Part shown: in pieces, positions 16,893 through 26,205 of the stretch | How positions within the stretch are numbered: position 1 is the first letter of the stretch | How the letters are laid out: each line of letters begins with the position of its first letter | From: Sphingopyxis fribergensis | GTDB taxonomy: Bacteria > Pseudomonadota > Alphaproteobacteria > Sphingomonadales > Sphingomonadaceae | Length of the DNA: 64,000 bases | Assembly: GCF_000803645.1 (NCBI RefSeq) | Contig: NZ_CP009122.1 | Location: forward strand, 720,501-784,500 | Reading direction: 5' to 3' | Notes under the pieces: model-generated | What the model was told of the DNA's origin: nothing | Database searches by the model: none | The model's input: only the letters and a program-made list of their open reading frames with translations | Position numbers and translations under genes: made by a program

Positions 16893-18010
16893 GCGTCCGG
16901 GTACAGCGTCGCCATCACCCGCTTCGGGTCGAGCGCGTAATGATGCGCGACCGCCGTCGCGATCACGCTTTCGAGGTTGCGGGTCGGTTTGAGGTCGCGG
17001 CCTTCGTAACGCGCCGTCGGCGATAAGCCGGGCCAGTCGGCCGAAACCTTGCCGCCCGCCTCCAGCCCGCCGCCGAGCAGCATCGCGGTCGATGCGGTGC
17101 CATGGTCGGTGCCGCCGGTGCCGTTGACCTCGACGGTGCGGCCGAATTCAGTCGCGACGAGAACCAGCGTGTCGGTCCACGCCGGACCGAGCCCAGTCTG
17201 CAACGCGCTGATCAGCTGATCGAGTCCGCGCAATTGCGCCGCCAGCCGACCGCGCTGGCCGCTGTGCGTGTCCCAGCCGCCGGTTTCGACCATCATCACG
17301 CGCGCGCCATCGGTGGGTACCATCAGCGACGCGGCGAGCTTGCCGAGCTCGGCGCCGTTGCGGCCGTTGTCACCGCCGATATCGCTCGCCAGCTCCTGCG
17401 TCTTCACCGCGCTGCCCCACAGCGGGTGAAGCAGGGGATCGTCGGCATACATCGCGGTAAGCCGCGCGATCAGGTCGGCGTCGGCCTGCGGCAGGCGGCT
17501 CGGCGCATAGGTGCCGACCTGCACCGTCCCGCGCAGCGCGAGCGGCACTGCGGGGGCGATGGCGATCGCATCGCGCTCGGCGGCGGGGAGCAGGGTCAGC
17601 AGCCGCCCGACCCAGCCCGTGTCGCGCCCATAAGGACGCGACCCGCCACCCTCGAGCATATTCTGTCCGTCGAAATGCGAGCGGTCGCGATAGGCGGTGG
17701 CAACGGCATGAGCGAAATGCGCTTGCTTGCCGATGTAGAGACCCGCGGTGGCCGCCATTGCCGGATGCAGTGTGAACATGCCGTCGAGCTTGGCGCCGCC
17801 GGCGGTTTCGTCGGCCATCGCGCGGCGGGCGGCGGCAAAGGCCGGATCGCCGGTCGGCGCGACGATCCCCAAACCGTCAGCGGCGCCGCGCTGGATGATG
17901 AAGACGAGCCGCTTTGGCGTGCCTGCCGCGGCATAAGCAAAGCCGGGGAGGGCGCCCGCGGCGGCGACGGTGATCCCTGACAGGATGATCGAGCGGCGTG
18001 AGAGGATCAT
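16889..18010 (-). CDS. DUF1501 family exported protein
   Basis: A 373-residue protein with a twin-arginine-like leader (SRRSIILSGITVAAAGALPG). It belongs to the DUF1501 family, a sulfatase/alkaline-phosphatase-like fold (LVFIIQRGAADGLGIVAPTG, VETGGWDTHSGQRG, ATEFGRTVEVNGTGGTDHGT). Enzymatic activity is unproven. The upstream DUF1800 gene ends 3 nt before its start; this pair is a common tandem in proteobacteria and the two products probably act together in the periplasm. Confidence 0.88.
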   Translation of the reverse strand: MILSRRSIILSGITVAAAGALPGFAYAAAGTPKRLVFIIQRGAADGLGIVAPTGDPAFAAARRAMADETAGGAKLDGMFTLHPAMAATAGLYIGKQAHFAHAVATAYRDRSHFDGQNMLEGGGSRPYGRDTGWVGRLLTLLPAAERDAIAIAPAVPLALRGTVQVGTYAPSRLPQADADLIARLTAMYADDPLLHPLWGSAVKTQELASDIGGDNGRNGAELGKLAASLMVPTDGARVMMVETGGWDTHSGQRGRLAAQLRGLDQLISALQTGLGPAWTDTLVLVATEFGRTVEVNGTGGTDHGTASTAMLLGGGLEAGGKVSADWPGLSPTARYEGRDLKPTRNLESVIATAVAHHYALDPKRVMATLYPDA

Positions 18011-18013
18011 CGT

Positions 18014-19438
18014 CTATCTCCGCAAAAAGGTCGGGCTGGCGAAAAGCATCGCTATGCCTTGGCCCGGACTGTCGGCGCCCGCGATCGCTTGCGCCGTGTC
18101 GGGGGTGAGCGCGTCGGCAAGAACGAGCGGCGCGAGCTGGCGCGCGTCGGCGCGATCGCCGATCCGCCCCGCGACGCGGCTGGCGAGTTCGACGCGCTGC
18201 ATCAGCGCCGCCGACCCGGCCCAAGTCGCGACCTTGTCGTCATAGCCCGCGGGCGATCCCGGCCGCCAAAGCGGCTGGCCGAGCTGGGTGAACATCGCGG
18301 CGATATTCTGTTTTTCGCCAAACGCGGGGACCTTGAGCGCGCGCAGCATCGACACGGTCCAGTCCCATGGCGATTTGAACATCGTAGGCGTCGTTGCCCA
18401 TGGCTCGGGCGAGGCGACGAGGGTGCGATAGAGCGAGGGGAGGTCGCCGCCGGTCTTCAAGAAATCGGCCGCGAGCCGGTCCACGAGCGGGGCGGGCGGC
18501 GTGTCGCCGGTGAAATGGCGCGCGAGCTTGCCCGCTATATGTTTTGCGGTCGCCGGATGGATGGCGAGGTCGCGCAGCACCGCGTCGGCCTGGCGTTCGC
18601 CCGGCTGGTCGTAACGTCTGCCAAGGATCGTTTGCGCGCCGGGTTCATGCAAGCGCTCGATGAATACCGTTGCACCGGCGCGAGCGTCGGCAGGCATGAG
18701 CCGCTGGCCCGCGCCGAGTCCGAGCCCGGCGACAGTAAGGCCGGTGAGCGCCTTGGCAAAGCTAGTCACGTCCGCTTGCGTGTAACCGGTGCGGACGCCC
18801 AAAGTGTGCAGCTCCATTATCTCGCGCGCGAGATTCTCGTTGAGCCCCGGCGCTTGCCGTTTGCCTCGATTGCGCACGCGCGTCGCAAAAGGGCTGTCGG
18901 GACCAAAGCTCTGCGCCTGGTCGAGATAGAGCAGCATCGCGGGATGGCGCACCGCGGCTACAAGCAGGTCGGAAAATTTGCCCATGATATGCGGCCGGAT
19001 CGCCTCATTCTCATAATTGCCGGCGAAACCGATCACCGTCTGCTTGTCGGCCGATACTGCGAAATGATTGGCCCAGAAATGGACGAGGCGTTCGGGGAAG
19101 GGGGTCGGCGTCGCAACCGCGGCGGACAGGCGCGCGGCGCTCGCATCGACATAATGCCGTCGAATCGCCGACCGCGACAGCCGCCGCATTTCGGGCTCCA
19201 TCGCCTTTTCCTCGTCGCTCATCGCGGCAGCCTCGCGGCGCATCGTCCGCCGTTCGTCCTGATATTCGACATAGGCGGCGGCAATCGCCTCGCGCCCGGC
19301 GAGCGCCGCGATTATGGCGGGCGCGGGATCATAATCGCCAAGCTGCCGCGTCAGCCAGCCTTTCGGGTCATCGATCACCGGATCGTCGAACCTGCGGCCG
19401 AGGCCGAAGCGGTTGGCGGCAAGATACTGGACTGCCAT
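18014..19438 (-). CDS. DUF1800 family protein
   Basis: A 474-residue protein of the DUF1800 family. Recognisable stretches: AANRFGLGRR at the start, RLVHFWANHFAVSADK, the central NENLAREIMELHTLGV, YTQADVTSFAKALTG, and a C-terminal FKSPWDWTVSMLRAL. No signal peptide is obvious in this start. Function is unknown. It is translated just before DUF1501 (3-nt gap) and lies 63 nt after the GNAT gene on the same strand, so all three may share a transcript. Confidence 0.88.
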   Translation of the reverse strand: MAVQYLAANRFGLGRRFDDPVIDDPKGWLTRQLGDYDPAPAIIAALAGREAIAAAYVEYQDERRTMRREAAAMSDEEKAMEPEMRRLSRSAIRRHYVDASAARLSAAVATPTPFPERLVHFWANHFAVSADKQTVIGFAGNYENEAIRPHIMGKFSDLLVAAVRHPAMLLYLDQAQSFGPDSPFATRVRNRGKRQAPGLNENLAREIMELHTLGVRTGYTQADVTSFAKALTGLTVAGLGLGAGQRLMPADARAGATVFIERLHEPGAQTILGRRYDQPGERQADAVLRDLAIHPATAKHIAGKLARHFTGDTPPAPLVDRLAADFLKTGGDLPSLYRTLVASPEPWATTPTMFKSPWDWTVSMLRALKVPAFGEKQNIAAMFTQLGQPLWRPGSPAGYDDKVATWAGSAALMQRVELASRVAGRIGDRADARQLAPLVLADALTPDTAQAIAGADSPGQGIAMLFASPTFLRR

Positions 19439-19501
19439 GACAAAGCCTTTCCATGCCCCATACGCACGATGGCCGTCATTTGTCGCAAAGCTGTCCCGAA
19501 G

Positions 19502-20668
19502 TCAGAGCAATTTGTCGTAAATCTGGTACACGCGGTTGACTTCGGCTCCGATCGCCTCGGCGACCGCGTTCATTCCCTGATTGTCGTCGAGCACCCAGCC
19601 GATATCGCCGCGCTTGGTGCCATAATCGCGCACCGCGTCGCGGCGGATATATTCGATCATCATGAAGGCGAGGGTGCTCGCCATGCGGCTGTTCTGCAAT
19701 TTCTTGGCGACGCCCATCAACGGGACACGCAGGATATGGCTCTGCGGTTTGCGCAGCCACCAGAGCAGCCGCGCCCAGTTGAAGGGCAGCAGCGATCCGT
19801 CCATGTCGATCAGCAACTGATTGATGTTCGGCAGCACGATCATGAAGGCGACCGGCTCGCCGTCGAGCTCTGCGACGCGGATCAGATCCTCGAACACAAT
19901 GTCCTTCAGCTTCTTGCCGACATAGGCAATTTCGCTGTCGGTCAGCGGGACAAAGCCCCAATTGTCCGACCATGCATCGTTGAGCAGCCCCATGATGAGC
20001 TTTGCCTCGGCGTCGAAGCGGCGCTTGTCGACCTTGCGGATGCGGATGCGCGCATTTTTTTCGCCTGCCGCTACGATGCGGTTGACGATCGGCGGAAAAC
20101 CGTCGTCGATCGCGACGTCGTAATTCAGCAGCTGCTTGACCGGCTGGTAGCCGGCGCCCTCGACCCAGCCGCGATAAAGCGGGCTGTTGTGCCCCATCAT
20201 CACCGTCGGTCGGTTGTCGAAACCCTCGATCAGCAGGCCGGGTTCGTCCCAGATCGAAATCGACAGCGGGCCCAATGAGCGTTTCATGCCCTGCGTGCGG
20301 AGCCAATCCTCGGCGGCGACAAGCAGCGCCTGCGCAGCGCCTTCGTCTTCGGCTTCGAGCAGGCCCCAGTTGCCGGTGCCCGGCCCCATGCCCTGTTCGG
20401 CGGGCTGCGCGAGCGCGAGCGCGTCGATATGCGCCGAGATGCGCCCGATCGTCCGGCCGTCGCGGCGCGCGAGGAAGAATTGCGCCTTGCCATGTTCGAA
20501 CCACGGGTTTTTGCCGGGGGTCAGCAGGCCGTACACCTCGCCCTTCAGCGGCGGCACCCATGCGGGGTCGCCGCGATTGAGGCGGAAGGCGAGCTCGACG
20601 AACTCGCGCAAATCATTCTTGTTCTTGACCGGGTGGATGGTGATCTGGCCGTCCGAATGTCCGCTCAT
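19502..20668 (-). CDS. GNAT superfamily N-acyltransferase, candidate bacterial ceramide synthase
   Basis: A 388-residue cytosolic GNAT-fold protein. The N-terminal half has FVELAFRLNRGDPAWVPPLK, NPWFEHGKAQFFLARRDGR and GRISAHID. The C-terminal half has FEDLIRVAELDGEPVAFMIV and IEYIRRDAVRDYG. In Caulobacter the enzyme that N-acylates the long-chain base (bCerS) is a GNAT-type protein encoded near serine palmitoyltransferase. Length, fold and the neighbourhood 8.5 kb from spt make this a candidate. I cannot confirm the substrate; a generic YghO-like role is the alternative. Confidence 0.6.
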   Translation of the reverse strand: MSGHSDGQITIHPVKNKNDLREFVELAFRLNRGDPAWVPPLKGEVYGLLTPGKNPWFEHGKAQFFLARRDGRTIGRISAHIDALALAQPAEQGMGPGTGNWGLLEAEDEGAAQALLVAAEDWLRTQGMKRSLGPLSISIWDEPGLLIEGFDNRPTVMMGHNSPLYRGWVEGAGYQPVKQLLNYDVAIDDGFPPIVNRIVAAGEKNARIRIRKVDKRRFDAEAKLIMGLLNDAWSDNWGFVPLTDSEIAYVGKKLKDIVFEDLIRVAELDGEPVAFMIVLPNINQLLIDMDGSLLPFNWARLLWWLRKPQSHILRVPLMGVAKKLQNSRMASTLAFMMIEYIRRDAVRDYGTKRGDIGWVLDDNQGMNAVAEAIGAEVNRVYQIYDKLL

Positions 20669-20786
20669 ACTGGTTTCCTGACAGGGGTGTCCTATATTAT
20701 TGGCGACGCATTAGGGCATAGAAATGGCGCTGGCGACCCGCATTCGGCCATTTTGCTGCCATGAAATGATGGTGAAGACACCCGCT

Positions 20787-21893
20787 ATGACGACGATCAA
20801 TCCCCCCGCCGATCGGATCGCGACTCCGTTCGTGAAGTCGGCAACGAAGGTCCCCAAGTCGGCGATAACCGACGACATGGCGATGATCCGCGCGGCTTCG
20901 GAGCTGACGCGCGATCTCGTGCAGCCGTCGGCGCGCATCTATTGGACCGATATGCTGGCTTCGGCCTTCATCGGCTATGCCGGCATCGCGGCGGCGATCC
21001 TTGCGCCGTCGACGGCGTGGATGCTTGTTGCCGCAGTGATTTCGGTCGTCGCGCTCTATCGCGCGGGCAGTTTCATCCACGAGCTCACGCATATCCGCAA
21101 AAATGCGCTGCCGGGCTTTCGCCTTGCGTGGAATATCCTCGTCGGCGTGCCGATGCTGATCCCGTCGTTCATGTATGAGGGGATCCACAGCCTGCACCAC
21201 AATCGCACCAAATATGGCACGGTCGAGGATCCCGAATATCTGCCGCTCGCGCTGATGAAGCCGTACACGGTGCCGCTGTTCGTGGTCGCCGCGGCGTTCG
21301 CGCCAATCGCGTTGCTGTTCCGCTATGCGGTGCTGACCCCGCTGTCCTTCCTGATCCCGCCGCTGCGCCGAATCGTCGTCGAACGCTATTCGGGGATGAT
21401 CATCAACCCGCTGTTCCGCCGCAAGCCGCCCGAGGGCGAGTTCCGCCGCCAATGGGCATGGCAGGAAGGCGGCGCGTGGGCGTGGTCGAGCCTGCTGATC
21501 GCTGCGGGCGTCTTCGGCTGGGTTCCGCTGCGCGCGCTGGTCATTTTTGGCGCGATTGCCGCCGCGACTTTGGTGCTCAATCAGATTCGCACCTTGGTGG
21601 CGCATCTGTGGGAAAATGACGGCGCGGTGCTGACCGTGACCGGCCAGTTCCTCGACAGCGTCAACGTCCCGCCGCCGGGGCTGCTGCCCGAATTGTGGGC
21701 GCCGGTCGGCCTGCGCTATCACGCGCTGCACCATTTGCTGCCGGGCGTGCCCTATCATGCGCTCGGCGAAGCGCACCGTCGGCTGAAGGACGTGCTGCCC
21801 GCGGACTCACAATATCATGGCGCGAATTACGACAGCCTGCCGAAGCTGGTGATGAATCTGGTTGCGGGATCTGCGCGGGGTACTGCGGCCTGA
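20787..21893 (+). CDS. Membrane fatty acid desaturase
   Basis: Integral membrane diiron desaturase/hydroxylase of about 368 residues. All three histidine boxes are visible: HELTH, HSLHH and HALHHLLPGVPYH, with four to six hydrophobic segments between them. The start is uncertain: ATG codons at 20724, 20766, 20769 and 20787 are in frame, and I prefer 20787 (MTTINPP) because the earlier part is Cys/His-rich and unlike the family. It is divergent from the GNAT gene. It may act on phospholipid acyl chains or on a sphingolipid chain; the substrate cannot be read from sequence. Confidence 0.85.
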   Translation: MTTINPPADRIATPFVKSATKVPKSAITDDMAMIRAASELTRDLVQPSARIYWTDMLASAFIGYAGIAAAILAPSTAWMLVAAVISVVALYRAGSFIHELTHIRKNALPGFRLAWNILVGVPMLIPSFMYEGIHSLHHNRTKYGTVEDPEYLPLALMKPYTVPLFVVAAAFAPIALLFRYAVLTPLSFLIPPLRRIVVERYSGMIINPLFRRKPPEGEFRRQWAWQEGGAWAWSSLLIAAGVFGWVPLRALVIFGAIAAATLVLNQIRTLVAHLWENDGAVLTVTGQFLDSVNVPPPGLLPELWAPVGLRYHALHHLLPGVPYHALGEAHRRLKDVLPADSQYHGANYDSLPKLVMNLVAGSARGTAA

Positions 21894-21933
21894 AATAGGG
21901 CAAGGTCGCCCTGCGGCGAACTCCCTCCGGCGA

Positions 21934-22287
21934 CTAGCAGGCGCTAACGTCGGAGTGATCGGTAGAGCAGCTTGGGCGTTTTCCTGTTACCGCTGCGCAT
22001 CCCGATGCGCGAACGATGGCATCCAAATCTTTGACTCTGCCCTTGGGAATGGGGCCAAATTCCATGACGCCCTGGCCGCCTTTCCATTCAGGAAAGCGTG
22101 CGACCCCTATTCGCGCCGTCGCTATTTCTTTTGTTAAATCACCGAGGCACGATGAGCTCCCGCTGACGGCAATTCGCCAATGGGTTGCGTTCGGAGTCGG
22201 GGGATCACCACATGATGTAAGTATAAGGCCGGACGCCAACACCGCAGCTTGAGCGAAGTTTACGATCGGCTTGCGCGATCCGGACAC
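21934..22287 (-). CDS. Small putative lipoprotein downstream of lptG
   Basis: A 117-residue protein of no recognised family. A GTG start has a GAGGA sequence 8 nt upstream, inside the end of lptG, and begins 3 nt after the lptG stop. The leader contains a lipobox-like LILTSCGD, so it is probably anchored in a membrane. Three further cysteines lie in the mature part (SSSCLG, ASGCAAV, PSCST). Coupling to lptFG suggests an envelope role, but this is only context. Codon use is less GC-biased than neighbours, so a spurious frame remains possible. Confidence 0.5.
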   Translation of the reverse strand: MSGSRKPIVNFAQAAVLASGLILTSCGDPPTPNATHWRIAVSGSSSCLGDLTKEIATARIGVARFPEWKGGQGVMEFGPIPKGRVKDLDAIVRASGCAAVTGKRPSCSTDHSDVSAC

Positions 22288-22290
22288 GCC

Positions 22291-23391
22291 CTATTCCTCG
22301 GTCCTAATCAAAATCATCTCGCCGATCAGCGCAAACAATATGAACGGCCCCCACGCCGCGAGGAAGGGCGAATAGGCGCCGAGATCGCCCATCGCGAGCG
22401 CGAAATTGTCGGCGACGAAATAGGCAAAGCCGAGCCCCATGCCGAGGATCGCGCGGATGAAGAGCTTGCCCGAACGCGCAAGGCCGAACGCCGCGACCGC
22501 GCCCAAAAGCGGCATCAGGATCGAGGACAAAGGCCCCGAAATCTTGTGCCACAGCACGCCCTTCAGCGCGTCGACCGGCCGGCCGGCCGCTTCGAGATCG
22601 GCGATTGCGGCCTTGAGTTTCAGGAAGGGCAGTTCGTCGCCGTCGACCTGCGCCAGCGTGAACTGGTCGGGACGCACATTCTTCGCCGCGACGATCGTGC
22701 CGAGCGGTTCGAGCGTGCCCGACCGGCGCATGAAGCGCTTCGCACCCGTCAGTTCCCAACCGCCGGCCGGCAGCGCGCGCGCACTGTCGGCGGTCAGCAT
22801 CGACGACAGCACGCCGCCGGTTCGCTCATAGATCGTCACATAGCCGAGGGTGATCACCGGACCACTCGTATCGACCGTCGCTGCGTTGATCAGGTCGTCG
22901 CCGTCGCGGACCCAGATGTTCGTGCGGATACCGCTGTCCCGGGGGACCTTTTTATACTCGACCTTCTGCCAGGCGCTTAGCGCCGCGGTCGAGCGTGTGA
23001 CGATGCGTTCGTTGAACGCAAAGCTGATCCCCGCGACGAGCAAGGCGGCTAAGAACAAAGGCGCGAGCACCTGATGCGCCGACATGCCCGCCGCCTTCAT
23101 CGCGACGACCTCGCTGTTCTGGTTGAGCGTGATCAGCGTGAGGATCGTGCCGAGCAGCACCGAAAAGGGCAGGAAGGTCTCGACGATCTGCGGCAGTCGC
23201 ATCCCGACATAGCGCCATACGTCCGCGTCGCTGTTGCCCGCGACGCCGAGGATCTTGCCGCTTTCGCCGAGCAGGTCCAGCGTCTGGAGGATTAGCACGA
23301 GCGCGAACAGGATCGAGAAGGAGCGGACGAGGAAGAGGCGGCCGACATAGAGCGCCATCGTGCGCGACGGGAAAAAGTGGAGTTGGTGCAT
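22291..23391 (-). CDS. lptG: LPS export ABC transporter permease LptG
   Basis: A 366-residue inner membrane permease of the LptB2FGC complex that extracts lipopolysaccharide from the inner membrane. It has three N-terminal membrane segments (FSILFALVLILQTLDLLGE, LPFSVLLGTILTLITLNQNS, APLFLAALLVAGISFAF), a periplasmic beta-jellyroll domain (about residues 130-270) and three C-terminal segments. The coupling-helix region NSEVVAMKAAGMS is typical. It is directly abutted by lptF upstream with no gap. LptB, LptC and LptA are not in this window. Confidence 0.93.
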   Translation of the reverse strand: MHQLHFFPSRTMALYVGRLFLVRSFSILFALVLILQTLDLLGESGKILGVAGNSDADVWRYVGMRLPQIVETFLPFSVLLGTILTLITLNQNSEVVAMKAAGMSAHQVLAPLFLAALLVAGISFAFNERIVTRSTAALSAWQKVEYKKVPRDSGIRTNIWVRDGDDLINAATVDTSGPVITLGYVTIYERTGGVLSSMLTADSARALPAGGWELTGAKRFMRRSGTLEPLGTIVAAKNVRPDQFTLAQVDGDELPFLKLKAAIADLEAAGRPVDALKGVLWHKISGPLSSILMPLLGAVAAFGLARSGKLFIRAILGMGLGFAYFVADNFALAMGDLGAYSPFLAAWGPFILFALIGEMILIRTEE

Positions 23392-24612
23392 TTAGGTCGG
23401 GCTCTCCACCAGCCGCGGCTTGCGCTGGAACATCGTCAGCATCGCGCGAATCTTCGCCGCCGCCTTGGCCGCGACGCGCTCGAGCGCGCCGATCGGCTGG
23501 CCGCCGGGGACATGCGCGACGACATAATACATCCAGATCGCCAGCGCGGCGAACAGCAGATAGGGCACCCACAGGGCGATGAACGGGTCGACTACGCCGC
23601 GCGCGCCCATATCTTCTGCATATTGGTTGATCTTGTGCTGCGTCACCAGCAGGACAATCGACAGGAAGACGCCGAGCGACGAGGTCGATCTCTTGGGCGG
23701 GATCGCGAGCGCGATCGCGATCAGCGGGATCAGGAACATCGACATCACTTCGACGATGCGGAAGTGGAAATTGGCGCGCGATTCGAGCCGTGTCTGCACC
23801 GACTGGTTCTTGTCCTTGCCCGCCACGAACAGTTCGGGGATCGTCATTTCGCGGTCGGCGCCGCCGCGCAGGCGGAACGCCTCGATCTTGGGCAGCGGGA
23901 TCGGCAGGTCATGATTGTCGAAGGTCAGCACGCGAGGCACAGCGAATTTGGGCGATTCATGGATCAGCACGCCCTGCGATAGCCTGAGGATGATCGTGTT
24001 CGGATCGTCGGTGGCAAGGAACTGCCCGCGCGCCGCGGTCGCCGACACGCGCTGGCCGTCCTTCTGCTCGCCGCGCACGAAAATTCCGCGCAAGGATCGC
24101 CCGTCGTTATAGCTTTCCTCGATCCGGAGCGTCATGCGGTCGCCCAATTTCGTGAATTCGCCGACCTTGATCGACGCGCCAAGCGCGCCCGAGCGCAGTT
24201 CGAACTGGAGCCCTTCATAGGCGTAGCGCGCGACGGGCTGGATAAAGCCGACGATCGCCAGATTGAGCGCGGCGAGCGCGATCGCATAGGCAAAAGGCAC
24301 GCGCATCAACCGCCCGAAGCTCATCCCCACGCCCTTAAGCACGTCGAGCTCGCTCGAGGTCGCAAGGCGTCGGAAAGCAAGGAGAATCCCGAGCATCAAT
24401 CCGATCGGGATGCCAAGCGATAGATATTCTGGGATCAGGTTGGCGAGCATGCGCCACACGACGCTGACCGGGCCGCCCTCGGTGGCGACGAAGTCGAACA
24501 GGCGGAGCATTTTTTCGAGCACGAGCAGCATCGCCGACAGGACGAGCGTGCCGAGCATCGGGAAAAAGATGAGCCGCGCGATGTAGCGGTCGATGGCAGG
24601 CAGCTTATTCAA
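23392..24612 (-). CDS. lptF: LPS export ABC transporter permease LptF
   Basis: A 406-residue partner of LptG. It opens with IDRYIARLIFFPMLGTLVLS, followed by IPIGLMLGILLAFRRLATSS and the coupling helix SELDVLKGVGMSFGRL, a periplasmic domain (about residues 130-290), and C-terminal membrane segments (MSMFLIPLIAIALAIP). It is the first gene of the lptF-lptG-lipoprotein unit and divergent from the DUF2141 gene. Because it lies in a lipid gene region, a role in moving other glycolipids cannot be excluded. Confidence 0.93.
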   Translation of the reverse strand: MNKLPAIDRYIARLIFFPMLGTLVLSAMLLVLEKMLRLFDFVATEGGPVSVVWRMLANLIPEYLSLGIPIGLMLGILLAFRRLATSSELDVLKGVGMSFGRLMRVPFAYAIALAALNLAIVGFIQPVARYAYEGLQFELRSGALGASIKVGEFTKLGDRMTLRIEESYNDGRSLRGIFVRGEQKDGQRVSATAARGQFLATDDPNTIILRLSQGVLIHESPKFAVPRVLTFDNHDLPIPLPKIEAFRLRGGADREMTIPELFVAGKDKNQSVQTRLESRANFHFRIVEVMSMFLIPLIAIALAIPPKRSTSSLGVFLSIVLLVTQHKINQYAEDMGARGVVDPFIALWVPYLLFAALAIWMYYVVAHVPGGQPIGALERVAAKAAAKIRAMLTMFQRKPRLVESPT

Positions 24613-24744
24613 TCTTTCGTCGCCCCATCACCATGTTTTGGCCGCAGTTGGTCCCGATATGCCGTTTCAAGGGCGACAGGGACCCGTGTCGGCGCGCACT
24701 TCGTGCTCGCCGCCATGGCTATAGCCTCTGGAGGATTTGAGGTC

Positions 24745-25218
24745 ATGTCGAAATTTGTATCGGCCCTGCTTGGTGTTGCTTTGCTGAGTTTTGCGGCAAC
24801 GGCACAGGCGGAAGGCCGTGTCATCTCGAACGATCTGTCCAAGTGCAGAAGCGGTCCGTCGACGCTGATTCAGATCAGTGGCGTCAAGGCGTCGACCGGC
24901 AAGATTCGCGTGCAAAGCTATCGCGGCACTGCGGCAGACTGGTTGACCAAGGGGCGTTGGCTCGCCCGCGTCGAGGTGCCGGCGCGCGCCGGGTCGATGA
25001 CTGTTTGCGTGCCGCTGCCCGAAGCGGGCGTTTATGGCATCGCGGTGCGGCACGACGTCGATGGCAACGGCAAGACCGATATCTCGAAGGATGGCGGCGG
25101 GATGTCGAACAATCCCAGCATCAACATCTTCAACCTCGGCAAGCCGAGCTACAAGAAGACGGCTTTTTCGGTTGGTGACGCGCCCAGGACGATCACCATT
25201 TCGATGAAATATATGTAA
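24745..25218 (+). CDS. DUF2141 family secreted protein
   Basis: A 157-residue exported protein. The start at 24745 is set by GGAGG about 10 nt upstream; earlier in-frame codons lack this. The signal peptide MSKFVSALLGVALLSFAATA ends at QA-EG. The mature domain is a DUF2141 beta-sandwich with the typical VPLPEAGVYGIAVRHDVDGN (here GNGKTDISKDG). Function is unknown in the family. It lies 5 nt upstream of the lipid kinase gene and probably shares its transcript. Confidence 0.83.
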   Translation: MSKFVSALLGVALLSFAATAQAEGRVISNDLSKCRSGPSTLIQISGVKASTGKIRVQSYRGTAADWLTKGRWLARVEVPARAGSMTVCVPLPEAGVYGIAVRHDVDGNGKTDISKDGGGMSNNPSINIFNLGKPSYKKTAFSVGDAPRTITISMKYM

Positions 25219-25223
25219 CGGAC

Positions 25224-26198
25224 ATGGCCAGCGTTGCACTCCTTTCGAATCCACGCTCGACGGGCAACCGTTCGTTGTTGCCGCAGGTTCGCGAATATTG
25301 CGCGGCGCACCCCGATATCTTTCACTATGAGGTAGAGGACGTCGACCAGATCGAAAAGGCCATCCGCACGATGGCGATGGTCGGTCCGCGCGTCGTCGTG
25401 ATCAACGGCGGCGACGGCACGGTCCAGGCCGCGCTGACCGAAATTTACTCGGGCGGCCACTTCGGCGGTTCGCCGCCGCCGGTCGCGGTGCTTCCCAACG
25501 GCAAGACCAATTTGATCGCGCTCGACCTTGGCGCCGAGGGCGATCCGATCAAGGCGCTGGAGCGCGTGCTCGAACTCGTCGAAACCGGCCGGCTGGAGGA
25601 TCATGTGATCCAGCGCCAGCTGATCTCGCTCGACAGCGGCGGCGAAGAGCGGCCGGTGCTCGGCATGTTCCTCGGCGGCGCCTATCTCGCCGATGTCATG
25701 CTCTATTGCCGCAATCGCATCTATCCGCTCGGCCTGCCGAACGGAGTTTCGCACTTTCTTGCCGCGATCCTCGGCATGTTCGCGATCATCTTCGGGATCG
25801 GCGGCGGCCGCCTGCCGCCCAAGCCCGAGACGATGACCGTGTCGCTGATCCGCCAGGGCGAGTTCAAGGGAAAATTCTCGCTGCTGATCGTCACGACGCT
25901 CGAGAAATTGCTGCTCAGCATCCGCACCAGCGAAGCGCATGGCACCAATGGGAACATGAAGATGCTGGCCACCGACAGCAATGTCGGGGCGATGTTTCGC
26001 ATGTTGGGCGGGGCATGGCGCGGGACGCTGGGACAAAAGCCGCTCGACGGCGTGCATTTCCAGCAGGGCGACGAAATCCGTATCGAGGGCGAGCGGTCGA
26101 ACGTCATCCTCGACGGCGAAATCTTCCAGGCCAAGCACGGCATGCCGATCATCCTGACCTCGACGCAGCCGGTTCCGTTCCTGCGCCTCGCCGCCTGA
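25224..26198 (+). CDS. Diacylglycerol kinase family lipid kinase, candidate ceramide kinase
   Basis: A 324-residue lipid kinase of the DAGK/YegS/sphingosine kinase superfamily. The nucleotide site is in VVVINGGDGTVQAAL (about residues 55-70), with VAVLPNGKTNLIALDLG following. The C-terminal beta-sandwich ends NVILDGEIFQAKHG. It lies between DUF2141 (5 nt) and the nucleotidyltransferase-like gene (7 nt). In Caulobacter a kinase of this superfamily phosphorylates ceramide and is encoded next to serine palmitoyltransferase; spt is 3 kb away here, so ceramide or a long-chain base is a reasonable but unproven substrate. Confidence 0.82.
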   Translation: MASVALLSNPRSTGNRSLLPQVREYCAAHPDIFHYEVEDVDQIEKAIRTMAMVGPRVVVINGGDGTVQAALTEIYSGGHFGGSPPPVAVLPNGKTNLIALDLGAEGDPIKALERVLELVETGRLEDHVIQRQLISLDSGGEERPVLGMFLGGAYLADVMLYCRNRIYPLGLPNGVSHFLAAILGMFAIIFGIGGGRLPPKPETMTVSLIRQGEFKGKFSLLIVTTLEKLLLSIRTSEAHGTNGNMKMLATDSNVGAMFRMLGGAWRGTLGQKPLDGVHFQQGDEIRIEGERSNVILDGEIFQAKHGMPIILTSTQPVPFLRLAA

Positions 26199-26205
26199 GC
26201 TCTTC

